Shown: one piece after another, positions 52,956 through 60,972 of the stretch
How positions within the stretch are numbered: position 1 is the first letter of the stretch
Layout of the letters: each line of letters opens with the position of its first letter
DNA from: Bacteroidota bacterium
GTDB lineage: Bacteria > Bacteroidota > Ignavibacteria > UBA10030 > UBA8401
DNA length: 64,000 bases
Reading direction: 5' to 3'
NCBI GenBank assembly: GCA_021796215.1
Contig: JAJYOK010000005.1
Coordinates: 62,001-126,000, forward strand
Program-made: the position numbers and the translations under genes
Notes under the pieces: generated by a model
Database searches by the model: none
Told to the model about the DNA's origin: nothing
Seen by the model: the letters and a program-made list of their open reading frames with translations, nothing else

Positions 52956-53888
52956 TTAAGGTTCAAAGTTCAAAGCTTCAGGTTTCAGATGGATCGGAAT
53001 GGTGCTGAGCTCGTTAAAAAAATATTGCCAATTATCAGAAACATTCCCTTCTTCAAGCATTGTAATTTGATCGCGCGATACGGGAAAGAAAGAAAATCTT
53101 TCAAACATGGTTGCAATGTTTTTCATCAATCCAATCGGAAGATGAAATTTAATTTTCCGCTTGCCCGCTTTTTCTGAAACAATGTCGAGAAGCTCGTTGA
53201 ACGTGAATTGCTCGGGCCCTGCAACATCGTACGCCTTTCCGATACTCGATTGAACTGTTAACGCTTTCACAAATCCGTCAGCTACATTTTCTATCGCAAC
53301 CGGCTGGAATACATAATTTCCGCTTCCCGGAACCGGCACCACGAACGGAAACTTAGTAAGAAGCTCGCGCAGCACAAGAAAAAAATTTGCATACCCTTCA
53401 TTCTCTTTTCCAAAGATAACTGAGGGGCGGAATATCGTCCACTGTAAGCCGCTCGATTTCAAGTATTCCTCCGCGCAGAATTTTGTCGAAAGATATTTCG
53501 TCTTTGCACCGGCACGAACTCCGAGCGCACTCATTTGCAGAAAACGACGGACACCTGCGCGCCGCGCTTCGTCAATAAGATTCTTCGCGCCGAGAAAATG
53601 AACAGTTTCGAACGTAATTCCTTTTGAAGGAAACTCACGCAATAAACCGGGAAGATTGATCACCGCATCGCAGTGTGATAGCGCATCACGGTACGAATCC
53701 GGTGTTTCAAGACTTCCGTGAATTAGATGTCCGACACCTCTAAGGTGTCGGACATCTTGAATATCCTTCGGAATTTTTTCCTCTGAGCCGCGGCGGATAA
53801 GAGTGCTCACGCGGTGCCCTGCTGCGGCAAGCGCACGCAGAATATTTCTGCCGACATAACCTGTGCCACCGGTGAGGAAAATGTTCAT
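52956..53888 (-). CDS. NAD(P)-binding epimerase/NDUFA9-like protein containing a palindrome-encoded insert
   Basis: The ATG at 53888 is preferred over an upstream TTG because MNIFLTGGTGYVGRNIL begins the Rossmann motif directly. The 310-residue protein is an atypical short-chain dehydrogenase of the NDUFA9/complex-I-assembly type (GGTGYVG, VINLPGLLREF, KYLSTKFCAEEYLKSSGLQWTIFRPSVIFGKE). Residues 45-55 (DVRHLRGVGHL) are encoded by a near-perfect 31-bp palindrome (53726-53756). They fall between the NAD-binding half and the GDL-like HGSLETPDS motif, where homologues normally have a shorter loop. The rest of the fold is intact, so the gene looks functional. Substrate unknown. Confidence 0.87.
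   Translation of the reverse strand: MNIFLTGGTGYVGRNILRALAAAGHRVSTLIRRGSEEKIPKDIQDVRHLRGVGHLIHGSLETPDSYRDALSHCDAVINLPGLLREFPSKGITFETVHFLGAKNLIDEARRAGVRRFLQMSALGVRAGAKTKYLSTKFCAEEYLKSSGLQWTIFRPSVIFGKENEGYANFFLVLRELLTKFPFVVPVPGSGNYVFQPVAIENVADGFVKALTVQSSIGKAYDVAGPEQFTFNELLDIVSEKAGKRKIKFHLPIGLMKNIATMFERFSFFPVSRDQITMLEEGNVSDNWQYFFNELSTIPIHLKPEALNFEP
53726..53756. repeat. 31-bp palindromic repeat, copy 3, inside a coding sequence
   Basis: Arms GATGTCCGACACC and GGTGTCGGACATC pair perfectly over 13 bases around TCTAA. With one flanking base on each side (AGATG/CATCT) it spans 33 bases, a whole number of codons. It is the most perfect copy in the window. Confidence 0.8.
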
Positions 53889-54120
53889 CGCAATTCTTGA
53901 GTGCAAAAACCGCTTAGGCGTTGGGACATAAAAAATATAGGAAGAAATGGGCGGATTTCAAACGATAAAAACCTTGTGGAGCTTTTGAAACCTTCCCAAA
54001 GTTTTAGTAAGAACTGATTTAACAAACAGGTAACATAGGCTTAATTGCCAGCTAACGGGTGAATTGTATCTATGTGCAGTTCCTTAAAGATAATCACCAC
54101 AATTTGAAAGTGATACCACA

Positions 54121-54294
54121 ATGAACGCACATATCGAACATAACAAATCGGCTATCAATTGGGATTCCTTTGCTAACTTGTTCCGCTCTATTCCTCATAA
54201 TGAAGATGCAAAGCCAATGAGTGACGGCGAGTTCTTCGGCTCACTTACCTTAATTGTTGCGGCGTTGATCGTTTTAAGAATTTTCTTGGGCTGA
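54121..54294 (+). CDS. Small single-pass membrane protein, 57 residues
   Basis: An ATG-initiated frame encodes 57 residues: a hydrophilic N-terminal part (NWDSFANLFRSIPHNEDAKP) and one C-terminal membrane helix (FGSLTLIVAALIVLRIFLG) ending in a stop. No strong ribosome-binding site is seen and no family is recognised. It lies in the gap between the divergent epimerase gene and the first T9SS gene. The clean hydrophilic-hydrophobic organisation argues for a real gene, but the evidence is limited. The 214 bases before it show nothing else. Confidence 0.45.
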   Translation: MNAHIEHNKSAINWDSFANLFRSIPHNEDAKPMSDGEFFGSLTLIVAALIVLRIFLG

Positions 54295-54385
54295 ATTTTC
54301 ACTACGTTTTCCTGAAAGCGCTAACTTAAAACCCATCTCACTGCCTTCAAGAAAGAGTGATGCAGAACAACTTCCTCCTCACTCC

Positions 54386-54742
54386 GCTTGACAATAAAAT
54401 TATAAAGTGCGAACTTCTTACTCAGTACAATTCAAAAATTCTCGTTGCTGTACGTTTAAGAATGGACAACACTTCCCTCCAAAAACTAATGACTATCAGT
54501 CGCTGACAAATTCATTCCGTTGCTTTTTCGCTTTTGGTATTTTTTCAATAAAAAGGAGTACCAACAATGAACAAGTGCTATTGCATTACCCGGCAAGCAT
54601 TCATTATGCTTGTATTTATCGCTAGCCTTCTCCACCTTTCTACTGCAGCAAGCAAACATTCCGCTCAAAAAACCCAAAGCGTACAAACGTCCAATTCCTA
54701 CAAACCAATAGACATTAACAACATCTTCAATTACTACGGCAA
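54386..54742 (+). repeat. 5' cassette shared by two T9SS genes, copy 1
   Basis: This stretch covers 181 bases of leader and the first 59 codons of the following gene. It is nearly identical to 60617-60972, with about ten substitutions and one single-base gap. Identity drops sharply on both sides. Confidence 0.9.
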
Positions 54743-57700
54743 TAATGGAGACGGTTCTTTCAATTATTTTTCTGGTAACAGCGAAGGTTTTGAATTTCCA
54801 ATCGGCTCGAATGCCGGAACCACAATCTTCGAGGATGGTCTCGTGTGGACAGCGCACAAAAACGGTACGCTGCTTTGCGGCGGCTCAACTTATTGGCATG
54901 GCTTGCAAGCCGGAAAGATTCTCACTTACGGCACAGCATCAACCCTTCCGAATCCAGATGATCCAACCAAATCTAAATATAGAGTGTACCGCGTCAGACC
55001 AGACATGAAGCCAATATCCGGCGTAACCAATCCTGACGATCCTCAGGCATCCGTCGAACTTGCCGCTTTGGCGAGCGAAGTTATGTACATCAACAGGTTT
55101 GAAAACTATACTGCCGAACAACTTCTGCAGCAATACTGGGACGACTGGAATCAATGGCCCGCAAGTGAAGGCGCACCGTTCACAGACGCAAACGGTGCAG
55201 CGCATTACAGCGGCGGAAGCGGTTACGACCCAACGACATGCACACCCGGTTTCCCCGGCGCTGACCAAACTGAATGGATGGTGATGAACGATGTTAATGC
55301 AAATTTGACATACAATCTTTACGGCTCCGATCCAATAGGCATTGAAATCCAGCGAACAATCTGGGCATACAATCTTCCCGGACCTTTGGGAAACACAATT
55401 TTCGTCAGCTACAAATTCATTAACAAGAGCGGCGTGCAGTTAGATTCAATGTACGTATCGCAGTGGTCAGACCCGGACATTGGCGATGCAGGAGACGATG
55501 CGATTGGCTGCGATACAACATTGCGATTAGGATATGTTTACAATGGTCAGCCAAGCGATGCAAACTATGCAAGTTTGAGTTTGGCTCCGCCTGCAGTTGG
55601 TTTCGTTTTTCTGCAAGGACCGATTGTACCGGGAACAGCAAATGATACAGCATTTTTTGATTTGAAAAAAATTCCCGGCAAGAAAAATTTGCCGATGACG
55701 TCGTTTTCTTTTTTCATCAACGGCGATTCAACATTTATCGATCCCTCGCATGATTTAGCCGGGACGCAGCAATGGTACAACCTTATGCGCGGGTTGGTAA
55801 GCTCAACTGGTCAACCATTTCCTCCAACGGTAACAAATGGCGGTAATTACTGTTACCCCGGCGACCCGGTTACAAACACAGGACCAACTTACATCGGAGC
55901 AGCAGCAGTCGCTCCGCCAAAAGATGTTCGCATGTGCATGAATTCCGGACCATTTACAATGGCGCCGGGAGATACACAGCAAGTTGTAGTCGGAGCAATA
56001 GCCGGATTAGGCGGCGACTATCTTTCAAGCGTTAGCGCGTTGAAAGCCGAGGTTGCAAAAGGAAATGCCTTCGTGCGCGGAACGCCTGTCGCAAGCATTC
56101 AAGATGTGGACAGCGTTTACTCGGCTAATTCAACCATCAACTTTCATGCTGGCGCTGTCGTTTCTACCGGCACTATCGTGAGCAGGCAATGGGTGACCGC
56201 ACAAAAACCGAATTCAAGCTCTGCGTCGCTTGTTATCTCCGATTCAATTACAAGTCATATACAAGTTGACGTTCCGGGAATTTACAAAATCGGCTATGCC
56301 GTTTCTGCAAGCAATGGGAATAGAGACACGGCATACGTTCAATTTCAGGTTGTCGCAAACTCTGCGCCGGTTGCAAGCTTTGTAACTTCCGCCTCGAGCA
56401 TTTCCATTGGAGATACGCTGTACCTCGACGGATCGGCAACGCATGACAACGATGGAGACGTTTTGAAATACTCGTGGACCGTTACAGGAAATGATATTTT
56501 TGACCACACTGTGCCATACGATACGCTCCGCGGTGTACTGTTGGACCCGCACTCAGTAACGGCATCATACGTACCGGTACGGGCAACTACATTAAATATT
56601 TCTCTGGCAGTCAATGACAGTTTTTTCACAAACACGGCATTGCGCAATGTCATCGTCAACCCCTTCAAAACGAATAACGTCCAGGTAAGTGCTTCGTACA
56701 ACAGCGGCTTGTTCCCCATAAGCGGAATTTATGGACACGGAGCTATTCGCGCCTTCCCGGATAACTCTGTGTGGACAAACAACGGCGGCGTTTATTTCCC
56801 GCTCAACTTCGCTGACCTGACACATCCTAGCCAGTGGTATGAATGGAATTATGCCTCTAATTTCTACATTGGAACTAATTTGATTTTCTTAGCGCTGGGA
56901 CGAAACGGCGTTGACATCCTTCAGACTGATGGCAGCAGTAATATTACCGGAACGGGATTCATCTCCCCACCTCAAACGATCTCAACTCTGGATTCAATTT
57001 CCTATGATGTGTATTACAAAAGCCCGTACCTTTTCGTTTCCAACGGCAGCGCGGGAATTTATGTGTACGATGTTACGAACCCCGCTTCGCCCGCCATCGT
57101 TAACAAATTCTCGAACGGACAGAAATGGGCTGCGTTTTGTGTGGATGGTAATTATTTGTACAGCGTCAATTCACTGACGCAGCAGGTGTTGTATGCAGAT
57201 GTGAGTACACCATCAAGCGTTACAATGGCAACAGCACATGTCAATCACGCCTATACAGCAATAAAAAAACTGGGGCAATATTTCTATCTCTTCAAATCCG
57301 ACACGATTGGCATTTACGATCTCTCGAACTTTGCAAGTCCGGTATTGAAATCAGAAATTCCCGTTCCTCATACACTCAACACCGCAAACATCATATACGA
57401 TGTTTCGGGCGACGGCACAACACTGATGATTGGAACCGCCGAAGGCGTTTATTTTTATGATGTTACTAATGCTTCAGCTCCTTCGCAAATCGGTAAATTC
57501 ATTACAGGATACGAAGCGACCAGAGTCTATTACGACGGCACACACATACTTGTCGCAAGTACCGGCCGCGGCTTGTCAGGCGGCTACGAAGGGTACACTG
57601 TTTTCGAGCCGACTATTACAAGCGTCGCTTCGCCGGTTACTAATGTCGTACCGTTGCAGTACACACTTCTTCAGAATTATCCGAATCCGTTCAACCCCTC

Positions 57701-57935
57701 CACAACAATCCGGTACGGATTGCCTGTGCGCAGTCAGATAAAAATCGAAGTATTCAACATGCTGGGACAAACCGTGAAAGTGCTGACGAACACCGTTCAA
57801 AATGCCGGCTATCATGAAGTAGAATGGAATGCACAGGTTTCATCGGGCATTTATTTCTACCGCATCACGGCAGTGTCGTTGAGCGACCCGGCGAAGAGTT
57901 TTATTGATGTGAAGAAAATGCTGCTACTCAAATGA
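54567..57935 (+). CDS. Large T9SS-secreted protein with PKD and LVIVD-type repeats
   Basis: The ATG follows AAGGAG. The 1122-residue product has a signal peptide (about 8-28). A long N-terminal region of unknown fold (about 45-490) follows, containing Cys-bearing FPGADQTEWMVMNDVN and WSDPDIGDAGDDAIGCD. Then come a PKD-like domain (about 610-710, SAPVASFVTSASSISIGDTLYLDGSATHDNDGD), LVIVD/propeller-like repeats (about 770-1010, GIYVYDVTNPASP) and a T9SS type A sorting domain (LLQNYPNPFNPSTT to KKMLLLK, last 90 residues). It is predicted to be exported to the cell surface. Its N-terminal half is paralogous to the gene at 60797 and its last 89 codons are nearly identical to those of the gene at 58166. 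Confidence 0.9.
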   Translation: MNKCYCITRQAFIMLVFIASLLHLSTAASKHSAQKTQSVQTSNSYKPIDINNIFNYYGNNGDGSFNYFSGNSEGFEFPIGSNAGTTIFEDGLVWTAHKNGTLLCGGSTYWHGLQAGKILTYGTASTLPNPDDPTKSKYRVYRVRPDMKPISGVTNPDDPQASVELAALASEVMYINRFENYTAEQLLQQYWDDWNQWPASEGAPFTDANGAAHYSGGSGYDPTTCTPGFPGADQTEWMVMNDVNANLTYNLYGSDPIGIEIQRTIWAYNLPGPLGNTIFVSYKFINKSGVQLDSMYVSQWSDPDIGDAGDDAIGCDTTLRLGYVYNGQPSDANYASLSLAPPAVGFVFLQGPIVPGTANDTAFFDLKKIPGKKNLPMTSFSFFINGDSTFIDPSHDLAGTQQWYNLMRGLVSSTGQPFPPTVTNGGNYCYPGDPVTNTGPTYIGAAAVAPPKDVRMCMNSGPFTMAPGDTQQVVVGAIAGLGGDYLSSVSALKAEVAKGNAFVRGTPVASIQDVDSVYSANSTINFHAGAVVSTGTIVSRQWVTAQKPNSSSASLVISDSITSHIQVDVPGIYKIGYAVSASNGNRDTAYVQFQVVANSAPVASFVTSASSISIGDTLYLDGSATHDNDGDVLKYSWTVTGNDIFDHTVPYDTLRGVLLDPHSVTASYVPVRATTLNISLAVNDSFFTNTALRNVIVNPFKTNNVQVSASYNSGLFPISGIYGHGAIRAFPDNSVWTNNGGVYFPLNFADLTHPSQWYEWNYASNFYIGTNLIFLALGRNGVDILQTDGSSNITGTGFISPPQTISTLDSISYDVYYKSPYLFVSNGSAGIYVYDVTNPASPAIVNKFSNGQKWAAFCVDGNYLYSVNSLTQQVLYADVSTPSSVTMATAHVNHAYTAIKKLGQYFYLFKSDTIGIYDLSNFASPVLKSEIPVPHTLNTANIIYDVSGDGTTLMIGTAEGVYFYDVTNASAPSQIGKFITGYEATRVYYDGTHILVASTGRGLSGGYEGYTVFEPTITSVASPVTNVVPLQYTLLQNYPNPFNPSTTIRYGLPVRSQIKIEVFNMLGQTVKVLTNTVQNAGYHEVEWNAQVSSGIYFYRITAVSLSDPAKSFIDVKKMLLLK
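57669..57935 (+). repeat. 3' sorting-domain cassette, copy 1
   Basis: These 267 bases match 60221-60487 with six substitutions, including silent positions. They encode the T9SS sorting domain. The sequence upstream of the cassette is unrelated between the two genes. Confidence 0.92.
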
Positions 57936-57955
57936 TGGAGTCAATTGAGAAGAAA

Positions 57956-57982
57956 TCCCGCCGTTCTTTGGCGGGACTTTTG
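57956..57982 (+). terminator. Intrinsic terminator after first T9SS gene
   Basis: TCCCGCC and GGCGGGA pair perfectly around GTTCTTT, followed by CTTTTG, 20 bases after the stop. Confidence 0.7.
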
Positions 57983-58000
57983 CTGAAATAAAGACAGCAA

Positions 58001-58031
58001 GATGCAGGACATCTTCGAGGCGTTTTGCATC
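58001..58031. repeat. 31-bp palindromic repeat, copy 4 (degenerate)
   Basis: The outer arms GATGCA/TGCATC pair, and the inner GGACATC/GAGGCGTTT pair only partly. It has the same length and ends (GATG...CATC) as the other copies. It lies 13 bases before copy 5. Confidence 0.5.
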
Positions 58032-58044
58032 TGCTTTTTCATAA

Positions 58045-58075
58045 GATGGACTCCACTTCAAAAGTGGAGTTCATC
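58045..58075. repeat. 31-bp palindromic repeat, copy 5
   Basis: Arms GATGGACTCCACTT and AAGTGGAGTTCATC pair with one G:T position; the flanking AA/TT extends the stem. It is followed by GTTTTTTATAG, so it may also end transcription from the left gene. Confidence 0.7.
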
Positions 58076-58095
58076 TTGTTTTTTATAGCTCACAC

Positions 58096-58125
58096 TTGAC
58101 TTTCCCTCCCTCCTTTTGTAGCTTG
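58096..58125 (+). promoter_or_regulatory. Possible Bacteroidetes-type promoter of the second T9SS gene
   Basis: TTGAC at 58096 and TAGCTTG at 58119-58125 are separated as in the -33/-7 promoters of Bacteroidetes (TTTG and TAnnTTTG). The ATG follows about 40 bases later behind GGGAGGA. The match is imperfect. Confidence 0.35.
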
Positions 58126-58165
58126 CCGTACAGAAAAACGGTTTAGACTTAGGGAGGATTTTTCT

Positions 58166-60487
58166 ATGAAACACATTAGCAAACTCTGGCTTCTTACCGC
58201 CTGCCTGCTCCTGAACTTTCCCTCCGCTCTGCTGGCAAATCATCTGGTTAAAATTATTTCCCAGCCGAAAACAGCCGCACACGTTGGAACACTTTATGAG
58301 TATCAAGTTGTAGAAACCGATCCGTTTATGAACGACTTCCCCCCTCAATTCAAGTTAGTAAAAGCACCTGTGGGAATGATAATAGATACTCGCGGACTTA
58401 TTCAATGGACACCGATAACGACAGGTCTCGATTCGGTTGAAGTTATTACGTTTAAAGGCGGCGACACCGCTTCTCAGGCATTCACGCTGCAAGTCGTTAG
58501 TTCATTCGGAACCATTACCGGAATAATAGTGAACGACAACGGTGAGCCGATCCAAGGAATGTGGGTGTTGCTTTTTCAAGGAAACTCGTGGGCGATGAAT
58601 CGCTTCGCCGGATTTCTTTGGGGGTGGACTGATTCAACAGGACGTTACACTATCTCCACTGTAGATTCGGGAACCTATTTCGCTGAAGCTATGACATGTA
58701 ATCCGATTTTGGCAATTCCATGTCGCATTTCCGACTATGCCGATGTTTGGTACAAAGATTCTCCTACAAGAGATGGCGCGGATTCAATTCCTGTTCTCAA
58801 TTCCGACACCGTTGTTGTGAATTTCACAATGCACAAAAAAACTTTCGGCACTGTGTTCGGAACTGTTGTGAACGACAGCAGCCGCGCATTGGGAGGGATC
58901 TTCGTTACACTTTTCCCAAAAAATATTGATTATACCCGTTACATTCCTTACCGAATTTATCACGGCGTAACGGATTCTTCAGGCAACTATGCAATAGCCA
59001 ATGTTGACACAGGAACATATCTTGCTCAGGCTTCGTCGCTGTGCGATACAAGAATGACAATCATTTGCTTCAACTCAGAATACGCCGATGTTTGGTACAA
59101 AGATTCTCCGGATATTTACGGGGCAGCTCCGATTCCTGTTCAAAGCAGCGGCACAGTCCGCGTGGATTTCACAATGCACAAAAAAATTATTCCTGTGCCT
59201 GTGAAAATTTCGGGAACGGTCACCGACACATCGGGCAATCCTGTTGGAAATGCTCTCATTGTCTTCACACGATTCTGGAAAAGTCCGGTCGTCATGCCTG
59301 CCGGAACCGGCGAACCGGCGTTGCCGAATATTCAAATCAATTTTTCTAACGACTCTTTCCGAGAATCTGTGAACGTTGCCGGTTATGCAAAGAGCGATTC
59401 GTCCGGCAAGTACACTCTCACCATGCTCTCCGGCGGGCCATACATTGCGGCAAGTTTTGCGCACGGTTATTTGCTGCAATTCTTCAATCAGAAGAGCAAC
59501 GTACTGGAAGCAGATCGCATAACGCTTGGCGGTGACAGCACAGGAATCGATTTCCGTCTTGTGCCGAAACCTCTTGCGCCATGGAAACTGTCCGGCTCGG
59601 TTCACGACAGCGCCGGCAGCGGAATTTCTTCGACTGTCGTTTTATACCGCCGCGGCGTGCCGTTCTTCGGAACGGAATTTGTTCGCTGCACGCAAACAGA
59701 TTCGCTCGGAAATTTTGTGCTTGAAAATCTTCCCAACGGCTCGTACTTGGCGCAGGCAATTCCGTTTCAAGATTACCTGCCCTCGTTCTATAAAACGAGC
59801 GCATGCGGCGTGTACCGCTGGAAAAATGCCGGCACTATCGCCATTCACGACGCAGACGTGAGCGGCATTGATATTTGCGTGCGGCCCGCTTCCACAAACG
59901 GCGGGGGAACAATTTCAGGACATGTCGGTACCCCGGATGGAATTTCGGTTGCCGGAGTTGTTATCGAAGCGCAAGCGGCATCCGATGCTTCTGTTTCCAC
60001 GTACGCTATCACCGACGTGAATGGAAACTACACGTTGATGTTGTTAGGTGAAGGCGCATACACGATTACGGCAGACAAGGTAGGCTACCAGTCGGATCAA
60101 ACACAAACGAACACGGTGGATTACACAAAACAAAGCTCGCCGAGTGATTTCCAACTTAAAGCTGAGCAAGTGACATCGGTTGAAAATCCAACATCAGAAA
60201 TTCCTGAACGCTATACCCTGCTTCAGAATTATCCGAATCCGTTCAACCCTTCCACAACAATCCAGTACGGATTGCCTGTGCGCAGTCAGATAAAAATCGA
60301 AGTATTCAACATGCTGGGACAAACCGTGAAAGTGCTGACGAACACCGTTCAAAATGCCGGCTATCACAAAGTAGAATGGAATGCACAGGTTTCATCGGGC
60401 ATTTATTTCTACCGCATCACGGCAGTGTCGTTGAGCGACCCGGCGAAGAGTTTTATTGATGTGAAGAAAATGCTGCTACTCAAGTAA
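58166..60487 (+). CDS. T9SS-secreted protein with repeated carboxypeptidase-regulatory-like domains
   Basis: The ATG has GGGAGGA upstream. The 773-residue protein has a signal peptide (LWLLTACLLLNFPSALLA). An Ig-like domain follows (about 27-113, QFKLVKAPVGMIIDTRGLIQWTP), then a series of carboxypeptidase-regulatory/Cna-B-like beta sandwiches starting at about 116, 229, 346, 497 and 600 (each GTITGxVxxDxGxPxxG and a GNYTL-like turn). The second and third share the phrase YADVWYKDSP and VDFTMHKK, a recent internal duplication. The last 90 residues are a T9SS type A sorting domain almost identical to that of the gene upstream. It is likely a surface adhesin or structural protein; no enzymatic motif is seen. 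Confidence 0.9.
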   Translation: MKHISKLWLLTACLLLNFPSALLANHLVKIISQPKTAAHVGTLYEYQVVETDPFMNDFPPQFKLVKAPVGMIIDTRGLIQWTPITTGLDSVEVITFKGGDTASQAFTLQVVSSFGTITGIIVNDNGEPIQGMWVLLFQGNSWAMNRFAGFLWGWTDSTGRYTISTVDSGTYFAEAMTCNPILAIPCRISDYADVWYKDSPTRDGADSIPVLNSDTVVVNFTMHKKTFGTVFGTVVNDSSRALGGIFVTLFPKNIDYTRYIPYRIYHGVTDSSGNYAIANVDTGTYLAQASSLCDTRMTIICFNSEYADVWYKDSPDIYGAAPIPVQSSGTVRVDFTMHKKIIPVPVKISGTVTDTSGNPVGNALIVFTRFWKSPVVMPAGTGEPALPNIQINFSNDSFRESVNVAGYAKSDSSGKYTLTMLSGGPYIAASFAHGYLLQFFNQKSNVLEADRITLGGDSTGIDFRLVPKPLAPWKLSGSVHDSAGSGISSTVVLYRRGVPFFGTEFVRCTQTDSLGNFVLENLPNGSYLAQAIPFQDYLPSFYKTSACGVYRWKNAGTIAIHDADVSGIDICVRPASTNGGGTISGHVGTPDGISVAGVVIEAQAASDASVSTYAITDVNGNYTLMLLGEGAYTITADKVGYQSDQTQTNTVDYTKQSSPSDFQLKAEQVTSVENPTSEIPERYTLLQNYPNPFNPSTTIQYGLPVRSQIKIEVFNMLGQTVKVLTNTVQNAGYHKVEWNAQVSSGIYFYRITAVSLSDPAKSFIDVKKMLLLK
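60221..60487 (+). repeat. 3' sorting-domain cassette, copy 2
   Basis: This is the counterpart of 57669-57935, with six differences in 267 bases. The two stop codons differ (TGA and TAA). Confidence 0.92.
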
Positions 60488-60510
60488 AAATGTAAAGAAA
60501 TAAATTGTTC

Positions 60511-60547
60511 ACCACGAAAGGCTCAGCTCATCCGAGCCTTTCGTGGT
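60511..60547 (+). terminator. Intrinsic terminator after second T9SS gene
   Basis: ACCACGAAAGGCTC and GAGCCTTTCGTGGT form a perfect 14-base stem with a nine-base loop, followed by TTATTAATTCTTTTG. The remainder of the 309-base gap to the next gene is the shared leader at 60617-60796. Confidence 0.85.
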
Positions 60548-60616
60548 TTATTAATTCTTTTGTCAGCAGTATCTCCCTTCCTATAGAGCGATGTCGAACA
60601 ACTTCTATCTCGCACT

Positions 60617-60972
60617 GCTTGACAATAAAATTATAAAGCGCGAACTTCTTACTCAGTACAATTCAAAAATTTTCGTTGCTGTACGTTTAAGAATGGACAA
60701 CACTTCCCTCCAAAAACTAATGACTATCAGTCGCTGACAAATTCATTCCGTTGCTTTTTCGCATTTGGTATTTTTCAACAAAAAGGAGTACCAACAATGA
60801 ACAAGTGCTATTGCTTTACCCGGCAAGCATTCATTATGCTTGTATTTATCACTAGCCTTCTCCACCTTTCTACTGCAGCAAGCAAACATTCCGCTCAAAA
60901 AACTCAGAGCGTACAAACGTCCAATTCCTACAAACCAATGGACATTAACAACATCTTCAATTACTACGGCAA
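60617..60972 (+). repeat. 5' cassette shared by two T9SS genes, copy 2
   Basis: It matches 54386-54742 through leader, ribosome-binding site, signal peptide and the first 59 codons. Beyond this point the two genes fall to clearly lower identity. Confidence 0.9.

Noticed and set aside
54386-54420. TTGACA in the leader of the first T9SS gene (and again near 60617) as a promoter
   Set aside because: No acceptable -10 hexamer lies 16-18 bases downstream, and conservation is explained by the duplicated cassette.
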